A DNA stretch of 64,000 bases, taken from NCBI GenBank assembly GCA_020726505.1, contig JAHLEZ010000016.1, positions 1,488,001 through 1,552,000 on the forward strand, written 5' to 3'. Source of the DNA: Leptodontidium sp. MPI-SDFR-AT-0119. Taxonomy: Eukaryota; Ascomycota; Leotiomycetes; Helotiales; Leptodontidiaceae. The translations under genes were made by a program, and so were the position numbers. Shown piece after piece: positions 29,350 to 39,625 of the stretch; the stretch's first letter is position 1; every line of letters starts with the position of its first letter. Below the pieces are notes generated by a model. The model was given only the letters and a program-made list of their open reading frames with translations. It was not told the origin of the DNA and searched no databases.

Positions 29350-31400
29350 TCCTTTCGTCCGCTGAGACATTGACCGCGCTAATAGAAGTAGGCGAGCGCG
29401 GCATATATAAAGGGGCAATATATTATTTTATATACTTATATATATATAAATTTCTTAATAAGGTGTATTATACTAATAAAATCAAATTTAACACTTCCTT
29501 TTTTAATATAATAATATAATACAAAAAATATAGTTTTTATATAACTTCTTTAAAGGTTTAGTATTAAATTTCCTAGTACTTTTTAACGTTTTTATTTATA
29601 TAAGTATTATATATAAGAATTACATTTAAGTAGTCTTTTTAAAAGTATATATACTATAAGTTAAAATTAAAAGCCGCTTGCCCCTCAACTTAATATATAA
29701 TTAAGTTAATTATACTTTTATAAAATACACTAGGAGCTTACAACTTAGTTTAATTCTAAAACATAAGCAGCTGAATAAGCGCTTAATATTAGTATGTAAT
29801 AAATATAACTTCTATACGTTAATACAAATTATATTAATTAATTAATACAAAACAGGCTATTAATTCTGTTATATACTCCGGTAAGTTTTATACACCTTTC
29901 CGTATTAATCTGCTAGGTTTACTTCTCTTATATAATGATTATTATTATTAATAAAGCGCGGAATAAGCAATTTTTTTATATAGCTATTTATTAATGTTTT
30001 TACAAGGCACTTTTGTAGTTTAGTTATAAAGTTATTTAGTAAACTATATATATATATATATTACTAAGAGTTAACATAATATTATTATATTACTAAGCTA
30101 AATAAAAGGTATCTTCTATTACTTTAGTAATTAAGTTATTTTATAATAAAACGTTCGTATACTACTTTTTAAAAACTATAAACTACTTTAGGAATTAGGA
30201 ATGTAATTAAGTTATACTAATAGTATTATAATCATACTTTTGGAACTCTTTAAAAAGAGGTATAAAGGTAAAGTAGTTATTAAAGTAAATAGTAAGTTAT
30301 TAATATAGTAAAGAAAGTATAAAAGATCATATAAGAAAACCAGTAAGCGTAAGTTACGGATGCTTAATAAGAAACTGTAATTCATGCACATGCGAGTTCT
30401 AAATCTAATTATATATGTAATTATAATTTGTAATTCTGTATATCTTATACCTTTACTTAATTAATTTGCTTAGCATTTTATAAGTATAGGAAGATCTAAT
30501 ATAAATTAGTAATAGCGAAGTAAATAAAAAGAAAAAGTACTTACTAATTAAAATAGCGTATTATAAGCTTATTAATATTACCTTCAGATAATAAAAAGTA
30601 ATACCTTTAATAAGCAGCTTAAATTTCTGAAGCTAAAAGCTTTACTTTGTACTACTAAATTATACTTGTAAGAAAGTAACGACTAAAATACTTATTATTT
30701 TTAAAACTAGAGATATAATAATACTTTTTAATATTTCTATAATAATTAAGTATAATATAAGTGGAAATTATATAAATTAAACCTCTATTTTTATTTTTAT
30801 TTTAATATATATTAATACGAGGTTCCTTATAAATTCTTATATAAATTAATGCTTTAATGAAAACAAAAAGCTTTTTTAAAATCAAATCGCTTTACTCTTT
30901 TACTTTTTTTTAATTTAACTTATATACGTTATAAGTTCATATATTAATTTATATTAAACGTAATAATTTACAAAAAGGCAAGTATAAAAAATAAAGTAAA
31001 GTAATTATATAGTTTTATAATAAAAAGGAAATTTAGAAGAAGTATTGCTTATATTTAAATAGCTTAAAAAAGACGTTTATAATTAGTTTAAACTCGTTAA
31101 GAATAACTTTAAGAGCTTTTAATTTAGTCTTTTTTATAAGAGGGAAAGCTTTAGAATCGCTAAAATTGGTATTATTAAGTAAGTACTTTATTCCAGCGTA
31201 TTAATGTGTATTTAATCGTATCTTAGGATTAAGTAAAAAAAAAAAAAATTTAAGCGCAAGTTTATTAGTATAAAGTACTTTACTAAGTACTTTACTAAGT
31301 AATTTCTATGTAAAAGTATATAAATTAATGTATTCCCCCTCTTACATGCCGCGCTCGCCTACCTCTACTAGCACGGTCAATGTCTCAGCGGACGAAGGGA
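29350..31400. mobile_element. RIP-decayed TIR DNA transposon, copy 2 (2.05 kb)
   Basis: Inverted ends at 29350-29403 and 31347-31400 match over about 54 bp with a handful of mismatches, all explicable as C-to-T or G-to-A changes. TA flanks both sides (29348-29349 and 31401-31402). The interior is extremely AT-rich, has no coding frame, and aligns in the same orientation with copy 1. It separates the NRPS cluster from the dehydroshikimate dehydratase gene. Confidence 0.8.
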
Positions 31401-31576
31401 TACTAGTGCGCTCTACACTACCACATCTCCCCAAGATATTACAAATACTCCTTAGGACGCCCCCTTGGAAGAATAATATTTGTCTTTTTAGGAATTGCGG
31501 TTCAACAGCTAGTTTAATTCCTGTGCTACATTTGACACGATTTCTGACGGCACTTCTCAGAAATTAGTCCATCAAG

Positions 31577-32638
31577 ATGCCTTGTCGATTAGCAATCACG
31601 TCTATGTCTCTAGGCCGCGGCTTCGCGGGCCACTCGTTTGCCCACAAACTGGACATGGCGCAGGAGTACGGGTACAAAGGCATTGAGCTTTTCTACGAAG
31701 ATCTTTCTGATATTGCCAACCTGCTGAACAACAAATCGACTGCTGAGAATGAGCTCCAGGCCGCAGCGATCATCCGGAGGATGTGCGAGCAAAGAGGTCT
31801 CGCTATCTTATGTCTACAACCTTTCTCTGGATACGAGGGTCTTCACGACCGCAAAGAGCATACGAAACGCCTCAAGCAGTTGAAATTCTGGTTTCAACTC
31901 GCCAAGATCCTCGGTACAGACATAGTACTGATTCCCTCCAGCTTCGTACCTGCTCCGCAAATAACAGAGGACCGAGGCCTCATCATCTCAGATCTGCAGG
32001 AAGTTGCAGATATGGGCCTGCAAGAGAATCCTCCAATACGATATGTCTATGAGGCTTTGTGTTGGGGTACCCGAGTTGATCACTGGGAGCAGAGCTGGGA
32101 AGTCGTCCAAGCTGTCGACCGTCCCAACTTTGGTCTATGTCTCGATACCTTCAACATTGCCGGCCGGATATATGCAGATCCAACCTCGCCAACTGGCAAG
32201 ACCGCAAATGCAGAGCAGGCAATGAAAGAGTCAATTTCACGACTCCTCTCCTCAGTCGACGTGCGTAAGGTGTTTTACGTGCAAGTCGTTGATTCTGAGA
32301 GACTGGGCGAACCACTGGTCGATGGACACAAGTTTTATAACGCAGAACAACCGTGCCGTATGAGCTGGTCGAGGAACTGTAGACTCTTTTATGGAGAGGA
32401 CGAACGCGGTGCATACCTCCCTGTAAAGGAGATCTCGAAAGCCATTTTCCAAGGACTCGGCTTTGAAGGTTGGGTTAGTCTAGAGCTCTTCAACAGGAGA
32501 ATGTCGGACAAAGATGAGGATGTTCCTCGAGAGCTTGCCAGTCGTGGTGCTGTATCTTGGGCGAAATTGGTTCACGACATGAACCTCAAGGTAGATAGAC
32601 CTCAACTGCAAGACATGATTTCTGCGTCGCCGCAGTGA
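31577..32638 (+). CDS. 3-dehydroshikimate dehydratase (QutC/QA-4 type)
   Basis: An intronless 353-residue protein of the xylose-isomerase-like TIM-barrel family. The N-terminus (MPCRLAITSMSLGRG, then GYKGIELFYED) is characteristic of the fungal quinate-pathway enzymes qa-4/QutC. Probable metal ligands by position are Glu159 (VYEALCWG), Asp190 (LCLDTFN), Gln236 (YVQVVD) and Glu303 (SLELF). The enzyme converts 3-dehydroshikimate to protocatechuate, supplying aromatic units for catabolism or secondary metabolism. There is no quinate dehydrogenase or permease nearby. Instead an oxidative set (P450, SnoaL-like, FAD monooxygenase remnant) follows, which suggests a biosynthetic rather than catabolic setting. 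Confidence 0.87.
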   Translation: MPCRLAITSMSLGRGFAGHSFAHKLDMAQEYGYKGIELFYEDLSDIANLLNNKSTAENELQAAAIIRRMCEQRGLAILCLQPFSGYEGLHDRKEHTKRLKQLKFWFQLAKILGTDIVLIPSSFVPAPQITEDRGLIISDLQEVADMGLQENPPIRYVYEALCWGTRVDHWEQSWEVVQAVDRPNFGLCLDTFNIAGRIYADPTSPTGKTANAEQAMKESISRLLSSVDVRKVFYVQVVDSERLGEPLVDGHKFYNAEQPCRMSWSRNCRLFYGEDERGAYLPVKEISKAIFQGLGFEGWVSLELFNRRMSDKDEDVPRELASRGAVSWAKLVHDMNLKVDRPQLQDMISASPQ

Positions 32639-33449
32639 CACGAAGGTGCTCATTATTTTCTTGATTTCCCGGAGCACCAGAATCCAGTGCTCTCAATATA
32701 TATAGCTTTCCTTACTATAAAGAAAAGCTATTCAGACCCTTTAATGTACTCCTTCGCCTACCCTTCATAGTTATATTGCGTGACTTCACATGTGACTCTA
32801 GAAATTTGCTCGCTATTACCAGGCAGCCTGTGAGAAATACTTGAATCAAGTTATATTTTTGGAGTATTTGACGAAAGAAATAACCTTCCCTGACCTCCAG
32901 TTTTCTTATTGATAGGGGTGTTGTAGTACTGTATAATGATTCCCGGATCTCAAAGGGAATCAATTTCATCAATTTGTACTTTGATTTTGAGACGCAGCGT
33001 GGTCAGTCCCAGCCCTCTTCGATGCTACCTCTTGAGCAATTCTGAGCATCGTCGCCAGCCAAACCCCTCTTTCAGTAATCCTTAATTGCCTTGTTCGATC
33101 GAGATCGTGAATTAGCAGAGGCGAATGTTTTCATCATGTGTCTGTCCACGCGCGTCAGGTACAAAAAGGGGGCATATAGTGTTCAATAAACGCTTCATGA
33201 ATGTTGCTCGAGATAAAAGCTGCCCCGACCTCTTGGTGATACGGAGGCAAAATGCATCCTCATACGCGTTCATTCCGGAAGTAAACACGCAATGGGTGCA
33301 AGAGTTTAAGTTGACGGGATGGATATAATGAATTCAAATCCATATTAATAACTCGTCTGTTCCTCGAAAGGGCTATGTAGTATCTATACAACCGGTCAAC
33401 TATGCAGAAATTAACACATTCACGACAAAGTAAAATGCCCAACGACCGT
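32639..33449. other. Intergenic region between convergent dehydratase and P450 genes
   Basis: About 0.8 kb with no supportable gene; it holds the two 3' ends. Confidence 0.35.
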
Positions 33450-35215
33450 CTAAGCCCCCTCAGTCGTCCTCGTCCTGAGCTTGACATCCACAATGTAGTT
33501 CATGTAAACAAACCATGCACAGTATGTTCGCGACGTGTTCTCAGGCCCAAATTCGAAATTGAAGTTGCGTACAATCTGGGGCAGAACCTTGGTGATTTCG
33601 AGGAGACTGATATTCTTACCCAAGCAAGTCCGGGAACCGGCCCCAAACTATTCGGAGTAATAGTCAGCAACAGATCTTTTCCTGTTTACGGTAATGGTCA
33701 ATACATACCGCGAACATCATGGAATCCTTCAAGTCGTTCTCAGCTTTGGGTTGGAGCCAGCGATCGGGGTTGTACACAGTCGCATCCTCTCCAAAGATTT
33801 CTTTGCTGTAATGGAGCACCCATGCATTTGCTCCAACATCAGTCTGTTGCACGAAAGTCAGTCGAGATCATGCGACCGAGGCCCTCAGTAGTTGTTGCTT
33901 ACTCCTTCAGGGAAGAAAGTTCTTCCTAGCTTCATCCCTCCTTTTGGAACCTTTCGAGGCAAGATGGTGCCAACAGCAGGATGGACACGGAGGCTTTCCT
34001 TGATCACCGCTTGCATGTACGTCATATTCTGAGCTTCCTGGAAAGTGATAGGATCGGAGATGAGGCCTTGATTGGCCATCGTGTCAATCTCGTCACGTAG
34101 CTTGGCTAGTTTGTCGGGATTGCGGTACAGATAGTACAGAGCTGAGCTGAGGCTGATAGCGGTGGTGTCCGAACCAGCTCCAATATTGCTGCCGCACGAA
34201 TCCATGATGTGAGGCATTTTAACTCTCTTTTCTGTCTCCAAACGAAGGAGTTTAGCGAGAAAACTGTCAGAGGCCGTCGTGTTGACTCCTTTCGCGTTCG
34301 CGTTGCGATGGATTGCCAGTTGGTCTAGAGTATTCTTGGAGAAAACCCCAGCTCCTTGATTTCCGCCCATCAGGCGCTGAAGACGCGTAAACCAGGGGTG
34401 GAGATCTGGTATCAGTCCAGTAAAGGCCAAATAGTCATTGGCTTTGCGGATGCCTTTGATCATGCCGGTGTTATCACAGTCGTTTTCCATCATGTTGAAC
34501 GATTTACTAAACTGTATAGCATTAAGCTAGTGGCTAATAATTGGAGATGGAGAGAGAATAGACGTACTGTGATCTCTCCAATAACATCAAATGCGTAGAA
34601 CTGCATAAAATCAGGCAGAGATATCCTGCGATTTTCGCTCGCAAACTGCTTCAGCTTGCGCATGCATATGACGTTCATTCTGTTCACTGCATCTTCGTAA
34701 GACACCATTGTTGACATGCTGTATAGATTTGCAATCTTTCGGCGACGTTCTTTGTGCAAATTGGGATCCCTTATGGTGAAAATGTTTTGCATATCAGGCT
34801 CAGCAGCCAGCAATGGCTCGTAGAATTCAGACTTGATAAATTTGCCGCCCAACTCGTAGATAACTTTGTCATCCGCAGGGCTGCTGAAGCTATAGCGGCT
34901 CGGCCCTACACGGACGATTGACCCTATGTGTCTCTTCATTAGTGATACGATACAATAAATGAAAGCCAGATGTGACCAACCAAACTTATCATGTAGCCGA
35001 ACGTATTCGAGATTTGAATCGCCCTTGAAAAGAACACGATACTCGAACCATCGTGTGATCCTGGCAAGGAGAGGGCCAGGAACTCTCCTTGTGGAAGCGA
35101 AGAATAGTCCATGGAGGAAGGGGAGAAGCCAGTAAGAGACAAAGCAGGCACCCAACAGTACAGTCCATGTAAACAGATCGTGGTGCGACATTATTGTAGC
35201 CATATTCGATGACAT
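33450..35215 (-). CDS. Cytochrome P450 monooxygenase, five exons
   Basis: Exons 35215-34981, 34923-34568, 34511-33903, 33843-33709 and 33647-33450; introns of 56-61 bp. The spliced length is 511 codons (510 residues), normal for the family. An N-terminal hydrophobic anchor (DLFTWTVLLGACFVSYWLL) is followed by the Pro-rich hinge RRVPGPLLARI. I-helix AGSDTT, the ExxR motif KESLR, YNPDRW and the heme loop FGAGSRTCLG with the cysteine ligand are all intact. The general look is that of pisatin-demethylase-like fungal P450s. In-frame ATGs at 35380, 35203 and 35191 are alternative starts; 35215 leaves a short tail before the anchor. The first intron donor is a non-standard GTTGGT. Substrate unknown; the neighbours suggest an aromatic compound. 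Confidence 0.9.
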
Positions 35216-36025
35216 CCTCAGAGTCAGGCTTTCTTTGGGGTGGAAGATGCCGAAGAGTTTCTTGATATATTTTAGTAGTTGGATGCAGACAATGCTCTGT
35301 AGGTATACGTCACCTGCGGGGAACTCCAGAAACCCCACCGATTGAGTTGGCTCAAGATGAAACCTGAAGAAGATCGTCAATCCACTTGCAATACCGCCAC
35401 CTACCTTTCTCTCTCATCGTATTAATAACCTGATACGCAGATTGTGTTCCACCACCGGTGGCTCATGAGCCAAGCCTCTCTATTTAGGGACACAACCCAA
35501 TCCTGGTTGACAGAGCTTGATGCACTAACATGCCGGAGTCATTTTGGAGACACCCCTTTCCGCTTTCAATTGCGGTCGGATCTCTATCTGACGAGGTGGG
35601 GGTGGCATTGCTTCTTCTCACGAGCCTGGAGGCACAAGGTCTATACTTTAAAGGACATTTACCAACCTACTTAGGAAACGTAGCCTACGAACATAAAAAT
35701 ACTACTGATTGATATGCCGATTTCGATAATCAACACGGAATTATTTTTATGCCTTATCCTTTTACGTCAGTAAACATGAATCCCTGGAAAGTGCTAGCAT
35801 TGGATCGAATAAGCTCGCCACAGGCGTTCTCACGTAAACACCCCTGCCTCCAGGTTTCGTCAGATGTATCTCCTCAAATGCATTCACACATTAAAAAGAA
35901 AACTTTGAAGCCAACGCTCAAAGGAGTCTGCGATGAACTCAACCATACATTGATGCTGATAAGTGACTTGTACAAACAGAGCACATCCAAGCCTCTCACA
36001 ACATGCCTGATCCGTCCATATTGCA
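35216..36025. other. Intergenic region upstream of the P450 gene
   Basis: About 0.8 kb; short open frames are present but none has protein-like composition or splice support. Confidence 0.35.
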
Positions 36026-36513
36026 CTAGAGTTTCCCTGCCCTGAAAGTCTTTGTAGGCTTCACTCTTCCCGCATAGATCTTCTTGAACTGCTTGTCTTC
36101 ATTGAGTTCGTAAAAGATGGTGAACAGCGTCGTGTAACCACCACCTTTTGCCACTGGGGGGCCGATGTCGAAGAATGGCTGCAACAACACAAGTCAAAAA
36201 CCTAAAAATGAAAAACTGCGTGAATTTGCAACGGTACCTCTTTGATATCGACTCTCGCTGTGAATGTGATGGTAGCTGTTATTGCTACAGCGTGATCGCT
36301 GATGATGATCGTTTCAGGGGCAATGTGTTCGGAAATCACCATGCGTCCGGTTGCGAAAAAGTCTTTGATCGCATCTAGACCGTAGCATACGACTGGTCCG
36401 AGGGCCATCTCTGCGTCAGGGGCGTAGAAAGAGGTGTAGATCGGGGTATCATTGTTATTGAAAGCTACCAAGTAGCGATCAAGGTCCGCTCGTGAAAGAA
36501 TGCCGGAAGTCAT
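36026..36513 (-). CDS. SnoaL-like (NTF2-fold) small protein
   Basis: Exons 36513-36238 and 36178-36026, joined by a 59-bp intron (GTACCG...TGCAG); 142 residues. Splicing joins ARVDIKE to PFFDIGPPVAKGG. The pattern of an N-terminal YLVAFNNND, a strand FYAPDAEMALGP, then VCYGLDAIKDFF is typical of the SnoaL/ketosteroid-isomerase-like fold. Fungal members act as cyclases, isomerases or dehydratases, or have no known reaction. It lies between the P450 and the FAD monooxygenase remnant on the same strand, so probably belongs with them. Confidence 0.8.
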
Positions 36514-37131
36514 AATATCGACTAAATTAAATAAACTGGGAATAGCGTCTGCGACGTGTGCATACTATGTTTCTTATGGATCAGTTGTACTAGCTTGGAT
36601 TTTTCACAGAGGGTGGCTTCAATCGACTGAACCCCACACGTAGACATTGGTGTGTGGGTAAAGCGACATTCCAAGCCACCCAGCCAGCGAGGAATCGGTC
36701 TCTTCGATAACCCGTCGAATTGTAATCCCCGCCTTCTCCCCGCATTTTATCCGGCGGCAAACGTCGATGGGCTGAGCTACTCAAGGACATTCAGTTTCCC
36801 GCCTGAAATGCTGCATGTTCATGTGCTCTTACGTAAATCGAGTACTCCTGCCGGCCTGGTTGGTCGGGAAGGAATACTAACTCCGAGAAACAACTGTGTC
36901 TGTGATTTATCCTAAGCATGCGTTCTCAGTAGCTCAAGTCTTAGTTGAACAGCTCTTACAAGTAACTGCTAACATTTTGACTGGTTCGTCAACTAGTACA
37001 CACTTGGTAGCAGATGAGCACAGTATCCGTACAACTGATACCTACGCGGGTTTTGACAAACTACGATATGCGAATTCAGGATAAAATACTCAACTGGGTG
37101 GCACTCATGCACATTTCCTGTTTTCACATCC
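36514..37131. other. Intergenic region between SnoaL-like gene and monooxygenase remnant
   Basis: About 0.6 kb; nothing supportable. Confidence 0.3.
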
Positions 37132-38583
37132 CTAGATCTTGAATTGCAGATAAACTTCCCCAGCTGTGTCCGGCCGAGTAACACTGTTGAACCCCAATCT
37201 TTCGAGCTAGTAGAAGTAAGCATTATTCCGAAAGTTACAGCTAGGTATAAGACTTACTTCTTCATACACATCATAACCGTATACGAAGCTCTGCTGTATA
37301 GGGTCCAGCCTGAGTGAGAGTTAGTAGCTGGTCAAGTGATATAAAACGGCTCACATACCAATAGAATGGATATCCGGGTTGCGGTTCACCCATCTGCTGT
37401 AGCAAGATTTCGTCCCTTTGCTGTTGCTCAGGCCCGTTCGCTAAATGATTGATGTGTCTCTGTAAGCGCGATCCATAGTCAGTACAGTACGATAAGTAAA
37501 AGTTAAAGAATCGGTTACCTGACTCATGCTCCTTTTCTGAAGAGCAGAGCTGCGGGTCTTCCGGAGCTGCTCATACGACTTCAAGGCCTTGGGTAAGTCT
37601 TGACGGCGACTGGCGGTCGACAATAGGACACCGAGTGCTGCGCCATCCTCCAATGAAGAACCTGCACCTTGCGCAAGATAAGGCAGCATTGGATGGCAAG
37701 CGTCACCAAGAAATGCGATTGTGGCTTCCTCGTTATGCCAGTGCTCCAACTCGCCAACTGTTCAACATCAAAGTTAGTAAGTGAATCTTGCTGGCAAGAG
37801 TAGTAACATACGATGCATGAGCTTCCATTTGTCCACTTTTGGGACCATGGAAAGCAAAGTTAGCAGCCGGGGGTCCCAATCTTTGAAAACCGTTCGCATC
37901 TCACTGAGGTCACCCGACTCTCTCATCACGCCGTCGGGAAGGTTATCTGGGACAAGAAGAACGATATTGAGAAAAGAGTTTCCCTTCAGTGGATAGCAAA
38001 TAGCGTGGCAGTCCGGCCGGGCCCAGAGCACCACCCTCGGAGTTTGGAAAAAGGTTCGTAGGCTGTCATCTTTGATGTCATCTACTTGGAGGATGACACG
38101 ATATGCAAGATCGCCTGTGGGAAGTGGTGGGGATGGCTTTCCAAGGAAAGTCCTGCGGCAAGTCGATGAAAGGCATAATGAAAGTCAGCGTTGCCTGCAA
38201 ATAATGTTGCTCGAACCCAGCTTACCATCAGCAGCCACTATGAGATCCCCTTCGATACATTCCCCACTTGCAAGTGTAGCAAAGGGAGTCTCCAGATCTA
38301 TTGCGCTAACCAGCGCTCCCAATCTGAAATTGTCTCCTAATTCTTTGGCACGTTCGAACAATGCAATCTGAAGATCTGCCCTGTGCATGTCCCAGAAAGG
38401 ACTCTTGTACTTTTCCAGCATCTCTTCTCCATAGTTTTCGCGTTTTCCGAGGATAGTACCATCCTTGTATCGATGTATGGTGAACGTTTTGGGGCTTGAG
38501 GACAGCTTTTCGAGACGATGGCTGACTTTCCACCTTTTCAAGAGTCGTGTTGCATTCGGGGTGACCTGAAGTCCGGCTCCAAC
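37132..38583 (-). pseudogene. FAD monooxygenase (salicylate-hydroxylase-like), 5' truncated and frame-broken
   Basis: Readable exons: 38583-38226, about 38162-37812, 37757-37519, 37459-37359, 37309-37258 and perhaps 37206-37132. They encode VGAGLQVTPNATRLL, then GDLIVAADG, TGDLAYRV, FKDWDPRLL and FLGDACHPMLPYLAQGAG with ALEDG-like SLEDGA: the middle and C-terminal two thirds of a group A flavoprotein hydroxylase. The first exon, which should carry the GxGxxG FAD-binding fold, is absent; the sequence upstream of a 3' splice site at 38584 is AT-rich repeat debris. In addition, the donor at 38225 leaves one base, while both nearby acceptors (38195, 38153) put the next exon in the wrong frame. 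It is therefore most likely a dead gene. The later introns (49-59 bp) remain intact, so decay is recent. Confidence 0.7.
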
Positions 38584-39625
38584 CTAACCACAAGATTAAT
38601 GCCTATGTTGCTGCTTGGAATTTTTTTATCGGTAAATATCGGCAATATCTTAAGCGAGAAATAATTAATTAGCTTTGATTTGATTTGACTAGCTTTGGGA
38701 TTACGTTGATTTGATTTGATTAAAGGGGTATAATTAAATCAAATCAAATCATTTCTCACGCTGAGCTATTCTTTTGCCTTACGTAAACGCCTCTTCAAAT
38801 CGTTTATCACGTTAAAAGAGCTTAGTTCTAAGGTTCACGATCGCTTTAAAGCCTTTAAAGCCTTCGGCTCCTTAATCAAACGAATTCGCTTCTAAGCTAT
38901 TGTAATATAATGCGAAATCGTACTTAGTAGTAATGTAAATGAGACGTGATTTTAGTGGGGAACGCATATAAAATCGCAAAATCCGCATTCGCTTATTCTG
39001 ACTAAGACTGAAAGGATGTAGGAAGCCCACCGGACGGCGAGCTGACGATTACTGTGCCACTTGATTTCTTAACGTGCGCTCCGCACGCCGCCGCCTTGAA
39101 ACCAGAAGATTAAGGTATACGTGATAGCAATTCAGTAATCACTGCTTGCTCGGTCCCCAGATTCATCGTCGTACCATCTAACATCTCTGCCCTCGTCTAC
39201 TGGCTATCATTTTCTAATTGAAAGATCGCTTAAATTCGTTAATATATGCATCGATCGCGCCACGTGTAGGTTTCCAGAGTGCTGATCGCTATGGGCTGCT
39301 CTCATTGTTCCACCGTCGTGTACAACATTCGACCCTGCTGCTGCATCTTCAATTCGCCCCTTCACTTCCCATGGACAAAGGACCAGGAGATCGGATCTAT
39401 CTTTGCAAAAGCCCTGTTGATCAACCGGCGATGAGCATTCTCAAATGAAAAATCCACATATTTGCGTCCTGCTGAAGAAGCTACACTGCCTACTGGTAAT
39501 TTTGTCTGCATCAAAGCACCATGAAGCCAGGGACTCTCTTATGCTGCTTATTCAGATTAACCTGTTCCTAGATGCACGCGCAGTCGACTAGCAAGTGATA
39601 ATTGAGTTGCGAACCACTGTGCTTC
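38584..39625. other. AT-rich debris and intergenic region between monooxygenase remnant and HET gene
   Basis: About 1 kb. It contains the inverted repeat at 38653-38762 and mixed-composition sequence; neither strand yields a convincing FAD-binding exon. Confidence 0.4.
38653..38762. repeat. Imperfect inverted repeat (MITE-like hairpin)
   Basis: The two arms read AGCGAGAAAT...TTTGATTTGATT and its complement AATCAAATCAAATCATTTCTCACGCT, around GATTT-rich repeats. It sits where the missing first exon of the monooxygenase should be. Confidence 0.5.

Noticed and set aside
38990..39070. Possible FAD-binding exon for the monooxygenase (a VIV-SSPSGGLP-like frame on the minus strand)
   Set aside because: It lacks the GxGxxG glycines and a usable splice donor; similarity is too weak.
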